NCBI RefSeq assembly: GCF_050947875.1 | Contig: NC_134568.1 | Span: 265,079,815 to 265,143,814 of the forward strand | Length of the DNA: 64,000 nt | From: Dermacentor variabilis | Taxonomy: Eukaryota; Arthropoda; Arachnida; Ixodida; Ixodidae | Direction: 5' to 3' | In this document: positions 1 through 11,917 of the stretch, piece after piece | Position numbering within the stretch: position 1 is the stretch's first letter | Layout: each line of letters opens with the position of its first letter | Program-made: the position numbers and the translations under genes | The notes under the pieces: generated by a model | Databases searched by the model: none | Told to the model about the DNA's origin: nothing | What the model saw: the letters and a program-made list of their open reading frames with translations, nothing else

Positions 1-1753
1 GGAGGATGATTAGGGGCGCACAATGGGGCAGCCTTTCTTCTGGTGTACTGATGCAACCCATAGATTTTTCTGCACTGCATGGAGTTGGTGAGAGTATGTG
101 GCAAGGAGGACAGAGCACCTGTGGGGAGGGTAGCAAAGGCGAGTGATAAGCCTAAGCAACCACATAGTCGTTCATGAAATGCCTGGAACTCAGCTATTAT
201 GGCATCACTGTAAAAAATTATTGCGGCTCTATGCTCATTGTAGACTCATACACAGTTACCACATTATATAACAAATTTCCAAGCTCAGAGTGATTCAGGG
301 GCCTTCTAAAGGACCCACAAAAATATTTTCACAATTTTCATACCCACTATGTATTTACATGCTATATTATTTGTTGGAGGAGGGAAAGGAAGGCAAAGGA
401 AAGGTTCTGCTAGCCACACCGTTGCTGCCTAGCTTGAAACTGACACTGGAACACTGGCCAGCAGAGGGAAGGGTATTGAGGGATTGTAGAGCTTAGCAAG
501 CGCTGTGATGGGGCTAGTTGGTATGGATCCATAATGTTGGATAACACAAAAAGAGACAAAAGATGAACAAAGTACACGAAACACGCACCTGTCTTGTGTA
601 CTTTGTTCATCTTTCACCCCTTTTTGCGCTATGCGGAATTCTGCAGCGGTTAGTTTAGAAAAGATAGGGACGAGATAGAAGAGAAACAAAGAGAATATAC
701 ACTGTACCTACGAAAGTTCCAGCATGCATGTAGCAGCTTGCACTGTGTTATAGTTTTTATGTCTGCTTAGAGAGTTTTCAGCATCATTTGTGTAAATGAA
801 AATGCAGAAAAGCAGTGGCCACTCCTCAGAACCCTTGGGTTACTGACACCCACTAAGAAGCCATGCATAAAAAGAAAATCTTTACAAAAAACTAAGAAAG
901 AACCCTTCAATACAAAGCAGCTTGCTCGCTATAAAAAAATATTTTCTCTTTCTGCGAAATAGGAAAGAGCACAAGAACATTACCGTAAGAAAATTATTTT
1001 AGATTGCAAAAGTGACGTTTGACAGAAATAATAAATAGTCAGTGTTTTCTTAATTGGATGTAACAGTTGTACAAGCATCTCTAGTACTATTTGTAATGGC
1101 AGAGTACATACTCAACCACCATGAAGAAAAGGCTATTCTGTTTATACAATTTCGACCATACTTCAGGCAAGTGTAACTCCACTAGATACCTCAATTTCTT
1201 GGTGTACTCCTGCTACAAAGTGCAAACAAGGTTTAAGGATGTGCATATAGTGACCTTTTCTTTCTTTTATGTATATCGAACAGATTTTTAAACAATTGCT
1301 TGTGGCAGATGGCATTATTCCACCTCTTATTACTAGATATTACTAGAAGAGGCGAACATTACTTGCATTACGAATTGCGATGTTCACTTAGCTAAATTTC
1401 ACAAATTAACATTTTCATTGCTGACTTCAGGATTTCATGTTGCAGTTGAGGAATTATAGCTCACTGGTAATGAGCTATAATTCATTCACGAATTCGTTCA
1501 CGAGGAATCCTCGTACTAGCACAAGTTCTGAGTGATAAATAATCAAAATGGAGCTAGAAAATACACAGGTACCCTGTTTTCTCCCAAAGTGCACAAAGGG
1601 GCCTTTTGGGAAACTGGAACACCAGTATATGTCGTACTACAATTACGGAAATAATATCTCAAGAATAGCACAGCTATAATATTTCTGTTAAATGAACAAC
1701 CAAATTACTCTTAGGCTTCACTTCAACAATTCCAGCACTTTCCCTAAAATGAA
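1..1753. other. Non-coding stretch, no gene seen
   Basis: AT-rich single-copy-looking DNA. Open frames are short and resemble no family I know. The only structure I see is the short hairpin at 559-614, listed separately. Confidence 0.6.
559..614. repeat. Perfect 19-bp inverted repeat (hairpin)
   Basis: The arm aaagatgaacaaagtacac (559-577) is matched exactly by its reverse complement at 596-614, with an 18-base loop. It resembles the terminal palindromes seen beside Penelope-like ends elsewhere in this window (for example 36545-36645), but no transposon body is attached. Confidence 0.8.
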
Positions 1754-2104
1754 TGCAGTCGAACCTCGATATAACGAGCACGGATGTAACAAATTATTAA
1801 ATATCACAAAGTAAGTACAAAGTTTTGCTGGTCATTTGCTTTATTTCAATGGAGCATTCACCTGCTACAATGACATCGGAAATGCGGGATCCGACACGGT
1901 ATCCATTAAGCGAAGCAAGTTTTTATTTGCACATGTCTCAAAATATATATTCTGGTTCCAAAGATGTCAAATGAAGTCACGGACGAATTTTTCAGACGCC
2001 TGATTTTTTGCACCTACACAATTCCTGCGGCACCACCATCTACCCCTAGCTAAGGTCCCTACCCAGTGAAATACTTCGTCTGTAGGACATTCGAATCGTA
2101 TCCC

Positions 2105-2260
2105 AATGTCCATGCACCATTTGGAGACAAATGAGACATCCACCGGACATCCAATTTTAGATATTCTACCACGGATGTCCCAAGGATGCCTCACATGGAC
2201 CTGTTTCGTATATCCTACTGTGGATGTCCCACGGTTACCCCGCATGGACCTTTTTCGGTG
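2105..2260. repeat. GGATGTCC-rich degenerate repeat, copy 1
   Basis: Several GGATGTCC or GGACATCC octamers and near matches occur within 150 bp. A second cluster lies at 6330-6500, on the other side of the SINE/PLE block. It looks like a short-period degenerate satellite rather than coding sequence. Confidence 0.4.
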
Positions 2261-2479
2261 TGCACGGGAATATTCATCCTCAAAGTGAGACTTTCTCTTT
2301 GAGGTTCCTCATAACAGAATTTATTTTCTCACATGTTCGAATTACAGTCTGATGGTATCATGTGTGCAGCTCATGTGTATGTGGTACTTATGAATATTCT
2401 GATGCGATATACGTTGAAAAGGGCAGTTAGTTCAATAAGCCACTTGCACTTGGCGGAAGGTCTACAAGAATGAGGAGCA

Positions 2480-2668
<189 letters not shown>

Positions 2669-2825
2669 ACTAGCTATGGGTTTATTGACCAGTTGCCTTC
2701 ACCCAAAAAGATCATGTACTCGTTACACCTGCGGAAGAAAGGATGCTCCACATTCGCCGCCAAGGTTTGTGAGTGGCGGCGCTGGCTAACATTCCCAGGG
2801 TTAGTTCTAGTAGTAACACATAATT

Positions 2826-3147
2826 AAGTACCCCAGAAAGTGGATGGGAAGACGGTGCCACGGTTGCTCAATTGGTAGAGCATCGCACACATAATGCTAA
2901 GACACGGGATCGTTCCCCACCTGCGGCAAGTTGTTTTTTCATCCACTTTCGGTTTAGTAGTAGTAACACATAAGTAGTACCACATAAATATCCCAGAAAG
3001 TGGATGGGAAGACGGCGCCGGGCAGTAGCTCAATGGGTAGAGGATCGCACGTGTGATGCGAAGACGGGGAATCCTTCCCCACCTGTGTCAAGTTGTTTTT
3101 TCATCCACTTTCAATTCCATTAATTTATAATTTCTTTATTTCAATTA
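2826..3147 (+). mobile_element. tRNA-derived SINE dimer, interrupted by a PLE
   Basis: Two direct copies of about 160 bp begin with 'cccagaaagtggatgggaag'. Each has a tRNA-like head: an A-box-like 'ttgctcaattggtagagc' and a B-box-like 'gggatcgttcccc' (about 2907), with matching parts near 3025 and 3065. Each ends in 'ttgttttttcatccacttt'. The second copy stops at 3147 and resumes at 6059-6118 (gtaagtacaag through gttggcttcttatg), so its tail was split by the insertion at 3148-6044. It is a SINE and not a functional tRNA gene, because the anticodon arm does not fold convincingly. Confidence 0.65.
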
Positions 3148-3720
3148 AAGGGAAAACAGGTGTAATGCGAAGATTGAAATTCAAGACGATGAGCAAAACG
3201 AGAACAAGGTGAAAGCAGGAGCCAACGTTTCGACAAGTGGACTTGTCTTCTTCGAGACGACATATGCTTTCCTCGCCACAGTATATATAGGTGTGGTTCT
3301 TCTAAAGGGGAGAGGGCTTAAGGCGGGTGGGTGTGGCAACGAGTGAAGGTGTGTTAGCGGTGGGGGTGTCGAATTGAGAATAAAGGAGTGCTGTGCTCAA
3401 GGCCAGGGACACGGCCATCTGTTAATCATGTGTCAACGGCTGTGTGTCAGCCGGCGTGTCTGGTGGTCATGGGCTATCATGTCTCCGAAAAAGATAATAA
3501 AAGGAGCGGCAGAAACCGGTGCTTGTAAAAAAAAAGATATTGAAATAGAAAAAATAAATAAATAAAAGAAAAAAAACGGAAAGAAGGAAAGGGAAACCAC
3601 TAAGCGACGAAACCGGTGCTCGTAAAAAAAAAGATATTGAAATAGAATAAATAAATAAATAAAAGAAAAAGACAAAAAAAAAAACGGAAAGAAGGAAAGG
3701 GAAACCACTAAGCGACCAAA

Positions 3721-5425
3721 CTATGTGTTATTGCCTACTGCTTGAAATTTAGCATAGCGAATAGATTCTGAAGCTCCCTTTGAAACGTTTATGCTTATTG
3801 GTTGCAGTGTCTTGAACTTATGAGTAAGGTATGATTCTTTGTATTTTCTTTCTCGTTCAGAATGTAAATTTGACTGTAAGATGTAGAGTTTAAGTTCATC
3901 AAAGTTATCACCTGGTTGGTTGAAATGCTCGGTGACGGCTTTGTCAAGTTTTTTAGCTGTGTCTGCACGATGTCCATTTAATCTGACATTCATTGATTGT
4001 CCCGTTTCACCGATATAAATTGTTTCTTACAGAAGGAACATTCAAGCATATAAATCACATCCGAACTTGTACAAGTAAAGCTAGATTTGACTTCGTGTGT
4101 ACAACAATTTGTGGTGCTTTTAATTTTAATGTCAATTTGAAGGTGCCTGCATGTTTTGCACCTGGGGTGACAACATGCTTTTATTATGGGGGAATGACGT
4201 TGGCTGACTTTTGCGTGCACTAACATGTCCTTAATGTTCCTGTTGCAGCAATAGGTAAATGTTGGCACATCTGGGAACGCTTTTCTCAGATGCTCGTTAC
4301 TTGATAATATTGGGTGGTAGTTTCGTAGGATGCTGTTTATGTTTGGGAGTGCATTGGAATATTTTGTAATAAAGGCTGGCGGTCTGAGAAATTCTGGTGT
4401 AGGCGGTTTCTTTGCTAATTCTGATTGTCTCTCCAATCCTGATGCAATATCATAAGCTCTATCAAGATCAACTTGTGGATAGTTTCTTTCTGCTAGCATT
4501 GTTTTAAGGTCATTTATATGGTGGATATAATCATGGTCTTCGCTGCAGATTATTGTTATTCATTTTGCTTGTCTGACAAAAATTCCTTGCTTGCAGTGTC
4601 GTGTGTGATGACTGTTGTAGTCTGAATATTGCTGGATATCCTTAGGCAAGATTTTGTTCTCAGTTTTCCATTTTCTATGTAGACCGTCGTGTCAAGGAAG
4701 TTAATTTGACTAGGAGAGTGGTGAGCAGTAAATTTAATACTCGGGTGAAAGCAATTGAAATGACTAATTAAATCAGTTAACACGCTATATTACATATTAT
4801 ATGTCGTCAATGTAAAGAAGATAGGTGTGAGGTTTTAAAGGGTAGGATTTCAACAGGCCTGCTTCAAGATGTCCCATGAAGTTCTTCGCCTACGTGGGAG
4901 CGAATGGTGTTCCCATGCTAGGGCCGAAAGTTTTCAGGTAGTGAATAGAATCGAATTCGAAATAGTTGAGCGTGAGAACTAACCTGAGGAGTGACAGGCA
5001 AACTTCAGGAGCATGCGCTTGGGGATTGATTGTGAGAGATTTCGAAACAGCTTCAATTCCTTCACCCATGGGTATGTTAGTGTAAAGGGCAGAAACATCC
5101 AAAGAGACTAGAATAGCACGGTCGGAAAGGATTTGGTTGGCGTTCATGCCATCGAGAATTCGAAAGAAGTGCAGCATGTCTTGAACAAAAGATGGGAGGG
5201 TGGTGAGGATGTTTGACAGGCGGTGATTTAAGAATTTAGATAGTGACTCGGTAGGTGTGTTGTTGTTAGACACAATAGGCCGACCTGGCATTCCTGCTGT
5301 AAATATTTCTTCAACGGGAACTTATTTATGTATTTTAGGGAGAAGATAAAAGCGGCCTGCTTTCTGATGATGGGATTTATATGCTTGAATATTCCTTCTA
5401 ATATATCGGTGAAATGGGACAATCA
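3721..5425 (-). pseudogene. Penelope-like RT and GIY-YIG endonuclease, broken
   Basis: Read on the minus strand, the order is that of a Penelope polyprotein. It starts with RPIVS (near 5280), then motif A LDVSALYTNIP (near 5090) and GTPFAPT (near 4900). A YIDD catalytic box follows (4803-4814), then a zinc-type linker with CHPRCKTCRHLQ (near 4160), and finally a GIY-YIG region with ETGQSMNVRLNGH (near 3990). The protein would copy RNA at a nicked target, with the GIY-YIG domain cutting DNA. Stops follow GTPFAPT and YIDD, and frameshifts separate the linker from the endonuclease near 3995-4010, so the reading frame is dead. The 5' part of the polyprotein is missing. Family assignment is firm. 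Confidence 0.85.
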
Positions 5426-5699
5426 ATGAACGTTAGATTAAAAGGGCATCACGCTGACACAGCTAAAGAACTTGACAAGGCCATCGCCGTGAATTTCAAC
5501 CAACCAGGTCATCACTTTGATTAACTTAAGCTCTACATATTATAGTCAGATTTCCGTTCTGAATGAGCAAGAAAATACAAAGAATCATACGTTATCCATA
5601 AGTTCAAGACATTGCGACCAATAGGCATAAACGTTTCAAAGGGAGCTTTAGAATCTATTTGCTATGCTAAATTTCAAGCTATAGGCAACAACGCTTAGT
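5403..5699 (+). pseudogene. Second Penelope GIY-YIG fragment, inverted copy
   Basis: The plus strand reads YIGEMGQSMNVRLKGHH and continues through KLYIL and INVSKGALESI to a stop near 5699. It is the counterpart of the minus-strand endonuclease end at 3721-4010. Stops interrupt it after NQPGHHFD and after KLYIL. It has no reverse transcriptase, and its UTR runs on to 6044. It is the shorter arm of the inverted pair. Confidence 0.8.
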
Positions 5700-6157
5700 T
5701 TGGTTGCTTAGCCGCTTTTTTTTTCTTTCATTTATTTATTTCTTTATTCCATTTCTTTTTTTTTTTTCTTTAAGCGCACACCGGTTATTTCTTTCAGAGA
5801 CACTGTAGCCCACGACCACCACACACGCCGGCTGACACACGGCCGTGTCCCTGACCTTGTGCACAGCTCTCCTTTATTCTCAGTTCGACACCCTCGCCCT
5901 TCGCTCGTTGCCGCACCCACCCGCCTTACGCCCTCTCCCCTTTGGAAGAACCCCAGAGATGAAAGCGTATGTTGCCTTGAAGACAAGTCTACTTGTCGAA
6001 AGTTGGCTCCTGCTTTCACCTTGTTCTCGTTTTGCTCATTGCCTTTATTTCAATTAGTAAGTACAAGTAACTTCCCCTGTGTTGTCCTTGGTGTCTTTGT
6101 TTGTTGGCTTCTTATGATTAATAAAAATCGGGGCCCTCGGTTGACCCCCTTTCAAAG

Positions 6158-6186
<29 letters not shown>
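6158..6186. repeat. (TA)n microsatellite
   Basis: About 14 TA units lie just beyond the right end of the SINE/PLE composite. They mirror the AT tract at its left edge (2587-2632). Confidence 0.9.
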
Positions 6187-6189
<3 letters not shown>

Positions 6190-6329
6190 TTGCCGCAACC
6201 GTGTGTGCGCGCGAGCGTGTGCACTTAGTTGATGCGTGGACCCGTCGCATCTGTGCATAGTGTGTCCTGCGACCGAAATATACATTATCGTAAACAATGT
6301 GCAAGAGGTACTAGCATATGTCCGTAATA

Positions 6330-6500
6330 TGTATGCAGCATGTCCCCATGATGTCCCTCGTGGACATGCAAGGGATGTCCGTAGGACACGTACGGAAAGT
6401 GTGGCCAAACGATCATGTGAGGGACGTCTGCCGGACGAATTCGACGCATCATGTCCAGGCAGTGGATGTCCAAAGGACGTCCACAGGATGTCATTGTTGT
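6330..6500. repeat. GGATGTCC-rich degenerate repeat, copy 2
   Basis: About ten octamers of the type GGATGTCC, GGACGTCC or CATGTCCC occur in 170 bp. It is similar in character to 2105-2260. Alignment between the two clusters is loose by eye. Confidence 0.4.
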
Positions 6501-6565
6501 CTCTGGGTAGATACCCCTAGCACCGATCAATAACGGCAATAACCAAAATTTCGGACACCGCACGA

Positions 6566-7728
6566 AGCGCTGGATTAAGGGGGGCTAAGGGGGCTGCAGC
6601 CCAGGGCCTCACCTCGGGCAGTAGGAGAAGGGGGCCAATTTATTCTAACCTGCTTAGTATATGGAACCATGGGCAACGGAACTTCGAGCGACATGTATGA
6701 AGCGAGAAAACCTGAACGAGCAGACCGGTTCCCCCGCCGAATGTAACAGCATGCGTTTAGCCTGATCATTTGGGGAAAGCTTGTCAAGCTGCAAAAACAG
6801 GAATCCCCCGCCACCCCGGCAGGGCCCTCTTTCTTACGAAGCGAGGTGCATTTGCCTGGAAGAGTTTTCGTGATTTCTGTCAGTCCGTCTGTCCAGTGCT
6901 GTGTGGAGAGGAGTGGCAAGGGGGAAACACCTAAAACCAATGAAACGCCAATGAAACGCTGAGCAGTGTAATTAAAGATATGCAAATCTTCGTTGTTCGT
7001 ACGTCTCTTGTTTGTTCTTCTTGTGATATTTAGCGTGCTTATAAAGAACTGTATTTTTGTTATTTTTGATAGCGCCACGTTTATTTGGTGTCGTCCTTGC
7101 TTGTCTTACCTTTAGTAACGAAAATATTTTCAAATAATGTTTTGTAATTACAGTTGACGTAATTTTCATCTGTATTCTAATGCATTTTTATGGTGTTTGC
7201 ATTGCCTTAATGTATATATCTATTGCTTATGTATAGAGTAACGTGTATAGCGATTACTGCAGTCTGATGCTTGAATTTTAATAAATAATGTTTTGGATAC
7301 AACCATGCGTCTCCTCACGGGATTAAACCTATGGTGATGGAAACGAAGCCTATAGCTTCAGAAGGATCGACATCTGATCTGTGTTGTCTTTTCTACGTTC
7401 TTGTTCGTCTTTAGTGCACTAAACTTTTCCTTAAAGCCTAGCTTTTGCTGAAAACAGAATGCAGATTAATCACAAAGTGAACATATGTGTTGGTGTCTAC
7501 AACAGCACGCGTTTCAAGCAAGTTTTGTTGTTTTCCTTATAATAATAACAATAATAATAATCCCGTTGATCGCACTTCGTTCTTTTTAATTTGGTAGAAT
7601 TAAAATGAAACATGGCATATTTCCAGTAGCGTAGCAGGCGACAGGGGGGGGAGGGGGGGTCAGTATATGGAAAGGGGGCTTGCATGCGCGTTAGCCCAGG
7701 GCCCACATTTTTCTTAATCCGGCCCTGA
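6566..7728. mobile_element. Putative non-autonomous hAT-like element
   Basis: The right end reads cttaatccggccctg (7714-7728), the inverse of a hAT-type CAGGGCCGGATTAAG end. The left end is the degenerate cgctggattaag with 'cagcccagggcc' just inside, matching 'gggccctgggct' near the right end. No transposase is readable and no clean 8-bp duplication is visible. The interior is AT-rich, with an (ATA)n patch near 7540. Confidence 0.45.
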
Positions 7729-8390
7729 TCCGTACGGTGTTCAGCATTGCCCACGTGTCATGTGCGAACATGGCGGCCATGACCAAATAAGTTGCCGCCA
7801 TGTCGACTGGCACGAAACTGAAACTTTGGTCGCCAACGACGCGTTACTGGTTAGGCTAAGCAGTGCAGTCGGCGGAGAGGCTGGTGACACGACGTCTCGG
7901 GAAGCTCACCGCGAATATGTTCGCACTCGTAGACATTATTGGCAATCGAGCGTGACGTAAGACGCTATAGATTGATGGCCTGTAGTTGCGGAGTACGGAT
8001 CCAGGTGCGGGGCCCCGTCCATGTCCGAAATCTCTGTCGGCGATAGGTGGCGTGCGTCCTGGCCAGTGGTTTAAATTGGTTGGACCGTAGCCGGCAAGCC
8101 AAGTCCCGGGTGGTAACAATGATCGCACAGTTGCGTATTCGTGGCGAAGCAGTGGTAATTTATTGTTGTCCCCCGTGCCTACTATTGGCACGGCAAGATG
8201 CTCACGTGTCATCAAAATCCGCAGGAGACCCTTTTCTGTCCCGTTGGAGGAACCCAGCTTGCGTTGATCTCGCTTGACCGCGATTTTTTTTTTTTCGACG
8301 ATATCTGCGTGTATGCTTATAACGAACATAGAGTATAACGAAGGTATTTTCGTGTCCTATGCGACTTCGTTATAACGAGGTTCGACTGCA

Positions 8391-9196
8391 AGTAAAATTT
8401 TGCAAATTAGCTAACCGAACACCAGAATTTATTGCACAAATAATGTCTACCTTCTAAAGTAATCTGCCTCGAGAGAGGTGGAATTGAACTATCTAATATA
8501 AGCGATCTTAAAAAATGTATTTGGTGAAAAAAGAAACAGTAATAATGTGCAAACATTAAAAAAACAGTTTTCGGGACCAAGAACGCATTAGCATTCCTTG
8601 GCCTGAACAGCATAGCCAGGTTCTTACTGATTCGTGGATCCCGCTTTTAAAGCCTATAGATCAGTTTCGCAGAATATGTCACCTATAGATTTGCTGCGAA
8701 GATGTACGTACTTGTTAACTCTGACAGATGTGGACGATCTACCTCTCAGCGCCAGAAGTTTCTACATAACTAACACATCACTACTAGTGCACTAGCTACC
8801 GAATATTCTCTTTCTGGATTCTGTGCAACAAAAAAAAAATGATTATTTGGAATTATTGCTTTGCAGGTTGAAGTGTGCAAATGTTTGTAATATTGGTTTG
8901 AGATTCAAGCTGTCGGCAGCTTTTTGCCCGGGGACCCCGAACTAGTGTGTTGGAAATAAAGTGGATTTTGATTCAGAAAAAAAAGAAAAGTTCAGGCAAA
9001 GCTAAGCAGTGACGATACAAGCCTGTTCATATACGTGAAAGCACTTCAGGAAACTCTGAGCCAACATTCTTGTATAACTTTATTTCACACCACAAGAACA
9101 GTACAACTAAACAACAGAGCAAAATTAGTTGTGCCTAACAAGCGCCAGCTCTACCTCCTTCCAGAAACCTACGTGTTGAAAAGAGTTGTGGCATAG
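8391..9196. other. Non-coding stretch with a LINE-like 3' tail
   Basis: No gene is seen. At about 8925-8990 'ttgcccggggaccccgaact' runs into an aataaa signal and an A-rich tail. This resembles the processed 3' end of a retroelement on the plus strand. The rest shows no recognisable structure. Confidence 0.4.
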
Positions 9197-9507
9197 TTAC
9201 ATGTGCCGACCTAAAATATCCTTAATAAAGAAGGTTCTTTTCTGTGTGTCTAATCCCATGGAAGCAGGAGGGCGCTGTTCAATGTCCATGTGGTTCGGTG
9301 CCATGAGGCGTTGTGGTTTTGACCGCCCCAGCGTTCGGCGCAGGATACGATTGATAGAAGATATGCTGGGCAAAGAGTCTCGAGGGCAAACTCCATCAAA
9401 TAGTAGTCGCTCACGAATCTCCCAAGCAAACAGAGCACCATTCTCTTGCTTGTACTCGCGAATTTTGCGAATCACCAGAGGTGTTGAAACACGGGGCTTG
9501 CTTCCAC
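9197..9507 (-). CDS. Pax gene, exon with RED half of the paired domain and an eh1-like motif
   Basis: This minus-strand exon encodes the C-terminal (RED) half of a paired domain, a DNA-binding domain of Pax transcription factors. A canonical acceptor (ttgttgcag, AG at 9509-9508) precedes it, and its first two bases complete the glycine codon begun in the upstream exon at 14170. In order it reads GSKPRVSTP, then [20 protein letters not shown], then [19 protein letters not shown]. These match the linker and helices 4-6 of Pax proteins. About 35 residues further on, FFIKDIL (9232-9212) fits the eh1/octapeptide motif that recruits Groucho/TLE co-repressors. The frame closes with TAA at 9199-9197. 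A donor-like site (TTTTAG|GTCGG) lies just before the stop, so splicing to a further exon left of the window is possible. No homeodomain is seen. By eye the closest groups are Pax1/9 (pox meso) and pox neuro. The subgroup is unresolved. Confidence 0.85.
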
Positions 9508-10199
9508 CTGCAACAAAGTGGCAAGTTTTAGTGTCTGCCGCTGTCATTCGTTACTGTTAATGTTTTTCATTCAACTTAGTGATCTTGAAAGTGAGACACG
9601 AAAATGTGTCATGTCTCAAATGATTATACAGTGGCTGGAACAGTGCTTTAATTAAAAAAAAAAACGGCCGATGGAGTGCTCTGATCGAGAGGTTTATAGC
9701 AAACTTGGCGAAATATGAACTTCCACGATAACGCACACATTTGCACAGTGGCCTGACGCCTTATGAAAGTAGCTATATACGTAGCTTTTCAGCACGAGCA
9801 TTATTTTGCAGATGCCGAGATAGTCATGTGTCACCCCTAATCATAAAGATTCAATTGTAGTCCTCAATTCTACCACTGAATAGATGCAAGACATAATAGA
9901 AAGCCGTTTATCTTGGCCCCCTAGAGTTGTTGAGCAATGAGTAATATATATGCAGAAGCAGCCACCTGCAATGGAGTTTTGCAACTTCGAAGTAACAAAT
10001 TCCGTTAATTCGAACTTGACGGAATCCACGGAATCGATCGAATCATCTGGCGAGTCGAATTAAAAGGCATAAAAACGTCCACACGCACTGTACCTTTATT
10101 TGGAAATATTTACATGATTCTAACGCGCCCCTGAATGTAACACGTACTGTTTTTTATTGGTTCAATGTAGAAAACGATGTGGCCTAAATCGTCACCGAT

Positions 10200-10202
10200 G
10201 TG

Positions 10203-10251
<49 letters not shown>

Positions 10252-10259
10252 GCGCGCGC
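10200..10259. repeat. (TG)n(TGCG)n microsatellite
   Basis: GT units grade into TGCG units and then a short CG run. Coding frames across it are repeat artefacts. Confidence 0.9.
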
Positions 10260-10329
10260 CGCTATGTTGGCCACTGCCTTGTTTCGATATTGTAATTGTG
10301 AAATATTCGTCGAGTGCATTGATGTGAAA

Positions 10330-10502
10330 TGTATGTATGTATGTATGTATGTATGTATGTATGTATGTATGTATGTATGTATGTATGTATGTATGTACGT
10401 ACGTATGTATGTAAGTAAGTATGTATGTATGTATGTATGTATGTATGTATGTATGTATGTATGTATGTATGTATGTATGTATGTATGTATGTATGTATGT
10501 AT
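10330..10502. repeat. (TATG)n microsatellite
   Basis: About 43 tetranucleotide units, with two short variant interruptions (tacgtacg near 10395 and taagtaag near 10412). Frames across it on both strands give only MYVC or HTYI polymers. Confidence 0.95.
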
Positions 10503-11917
10503 TGTACTCCTGTCCAGTTAAAATTCAGCATGCGTTTCAAATGCTTCCAATCCAGTGTAAACTCGTAATGCCTGAACTGTTCCTCGCCAACTGTGGTCAT
10601 AGGGAGCGTAATGCTTTCAAGCTGCTACGTGCGGCTTTTTTCCCTTGCATCCGTTGTTTTCTGCAACCATAAAGAGAAGAATAAACATTTCATTTGGGAT
10701 ATTCCTCACATTTCACCTCGTTCACCTCGTAAGTAAATTTACGCCCCTAACTTCGCAAAACCAAATCAAAGAAAAGGTTCGTGAATGCAAGGGTTGGGCC
10801 AATGCTTAGCTTAGAGGCCCGTATTTTCACGCATATAGCACGTGGGACCGGGGAAGTTTAACTGGGCGGGAGATGAATTTGGGCGACTTAGAAAAAATAT
10901 ATACTTAACAATGACAACCAGAATCGAAGGGGTGTAGTGCCATCGCAGGTACGGCCTTAAAGCACTTAAAGTATGCATCCTTTTGGCACAGCGTGGCGCG
11001 CGATCCGGCACAGCGATGTGCGCCTGCGAGGGGCAACCTGCTTATGCGCTGGGACACACGCAGGACCCGCTGCCCAGATCGGGCCGATGCACGCGCTTCA
11101 AGGCGGTTGCGTCGCGGCGTAGTGCTTGTTTGCTTGCTCCATAGTGTGACGCGTAACTACCACGCGTGAGTGGTCAAGAAGCCGCCGGTCGAACGGTGGA
11201 GGAGAGATGAAGCTTGAGAGAAAGTACATACCAGGGTAAAGAGCAAAATGTACAAAAGTTTAAGTAGGCCAACTAATTTTAGAGGCATTTCTTTTTCCCT
11301 CAGAAAAAAAAAATTGTGCTATTCGAAAGGATCGCAAATTGGAAGGTATAATAAATTTAATTCAATTTCAACTCGCAATTTTGTGAAAATATATAAATGA
11401 TTAAATAAGTAAGTTAACCAGGTATTCGCTTTGTGTCACAAAGCAAATCGCAGACGACCATGCATACGTTCCTGTGCATTAAACTCAATGTAGACGCCCC
11501 AAAGGAGACATATTTTGAGTGTTTACAGCAATGCCTAATTTTCGGAATGGTTTCTTTCTCTGGCTTGTAAATCGACGGCACGGTAATAAAAAAGATTTCA
11601 GTGGTTCCAGGTTATTTGCAGATACGGCATAGAAGAGACGACACCAGACCAGACCTGCGTAGATTTAATAGCGAACTGCGGCAGCGTAATTTTGTGAGGG
11701 AGATTTCCAATTTGCGTGTGGGGCACCATTGTTTGTCCCGTGGGAAAAGCAAATGGTTGAAGTCTGTTATCTGAAATGTCTGTTTTGCAGATTCTTGTAC
11801 CAGAGAAAATTTTCTAAACTTAGTCGCGGTGATGCAAGCAGAAGTCGGCCGAACTGACATGACTGATCCATCTAGGATGCACGCGCAAGTGCGTCGGCTG
11901 TTTCATTTAAAAAACAA

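Larger units (their letters stand above)
3148..6044. mobile_element. Penelope-like element inserted as an inverted pair, 14-bp TSD
   Basis: ctttatttcaatta occurs at 3134-3147 and again at 6045-6058, flanking the insertion and dividing the SINE tail. This is a 14-bp target-site duplication. Inside, a minus-strand copy carries reverse transcriptase plus GIY-YIG endonuclease sequence and the 3' UTR (about 5402 down to 3148). It is joined head to head near 5403 to a plus-strand copy carrying only the endonuclease end and the same UTR (to 6044). The UTRs at 3150-3720 and 5700-6044 are inverted matches, for example 'gacaagt.gacttgtcttc'. Inverted partial duplication is known for Penelope elements. 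Both coding parts are broken. Confidence 0.85.

Noticed and set aside
5360..5420. CTGATGA followed by GAAA as a hammerhead ribozyme
   Set aside because: It lies within reverse-transcriptase coding sequence, the spacing is too long, and no stem II is visible.
3400..9196. A homeodomain exon downstream of the Pax paired domain
   Set aside because: I looked for W-F-Q-N-R-R-type sequence on the minus strand left of 9197 and saw none. The region is occupied by transposons.
10177..10600. Long frames on both strands across (TATG)n
   Set aside because: Tetranucleotide repeats stay open in several frames. The peptides are low-complexity polymers.
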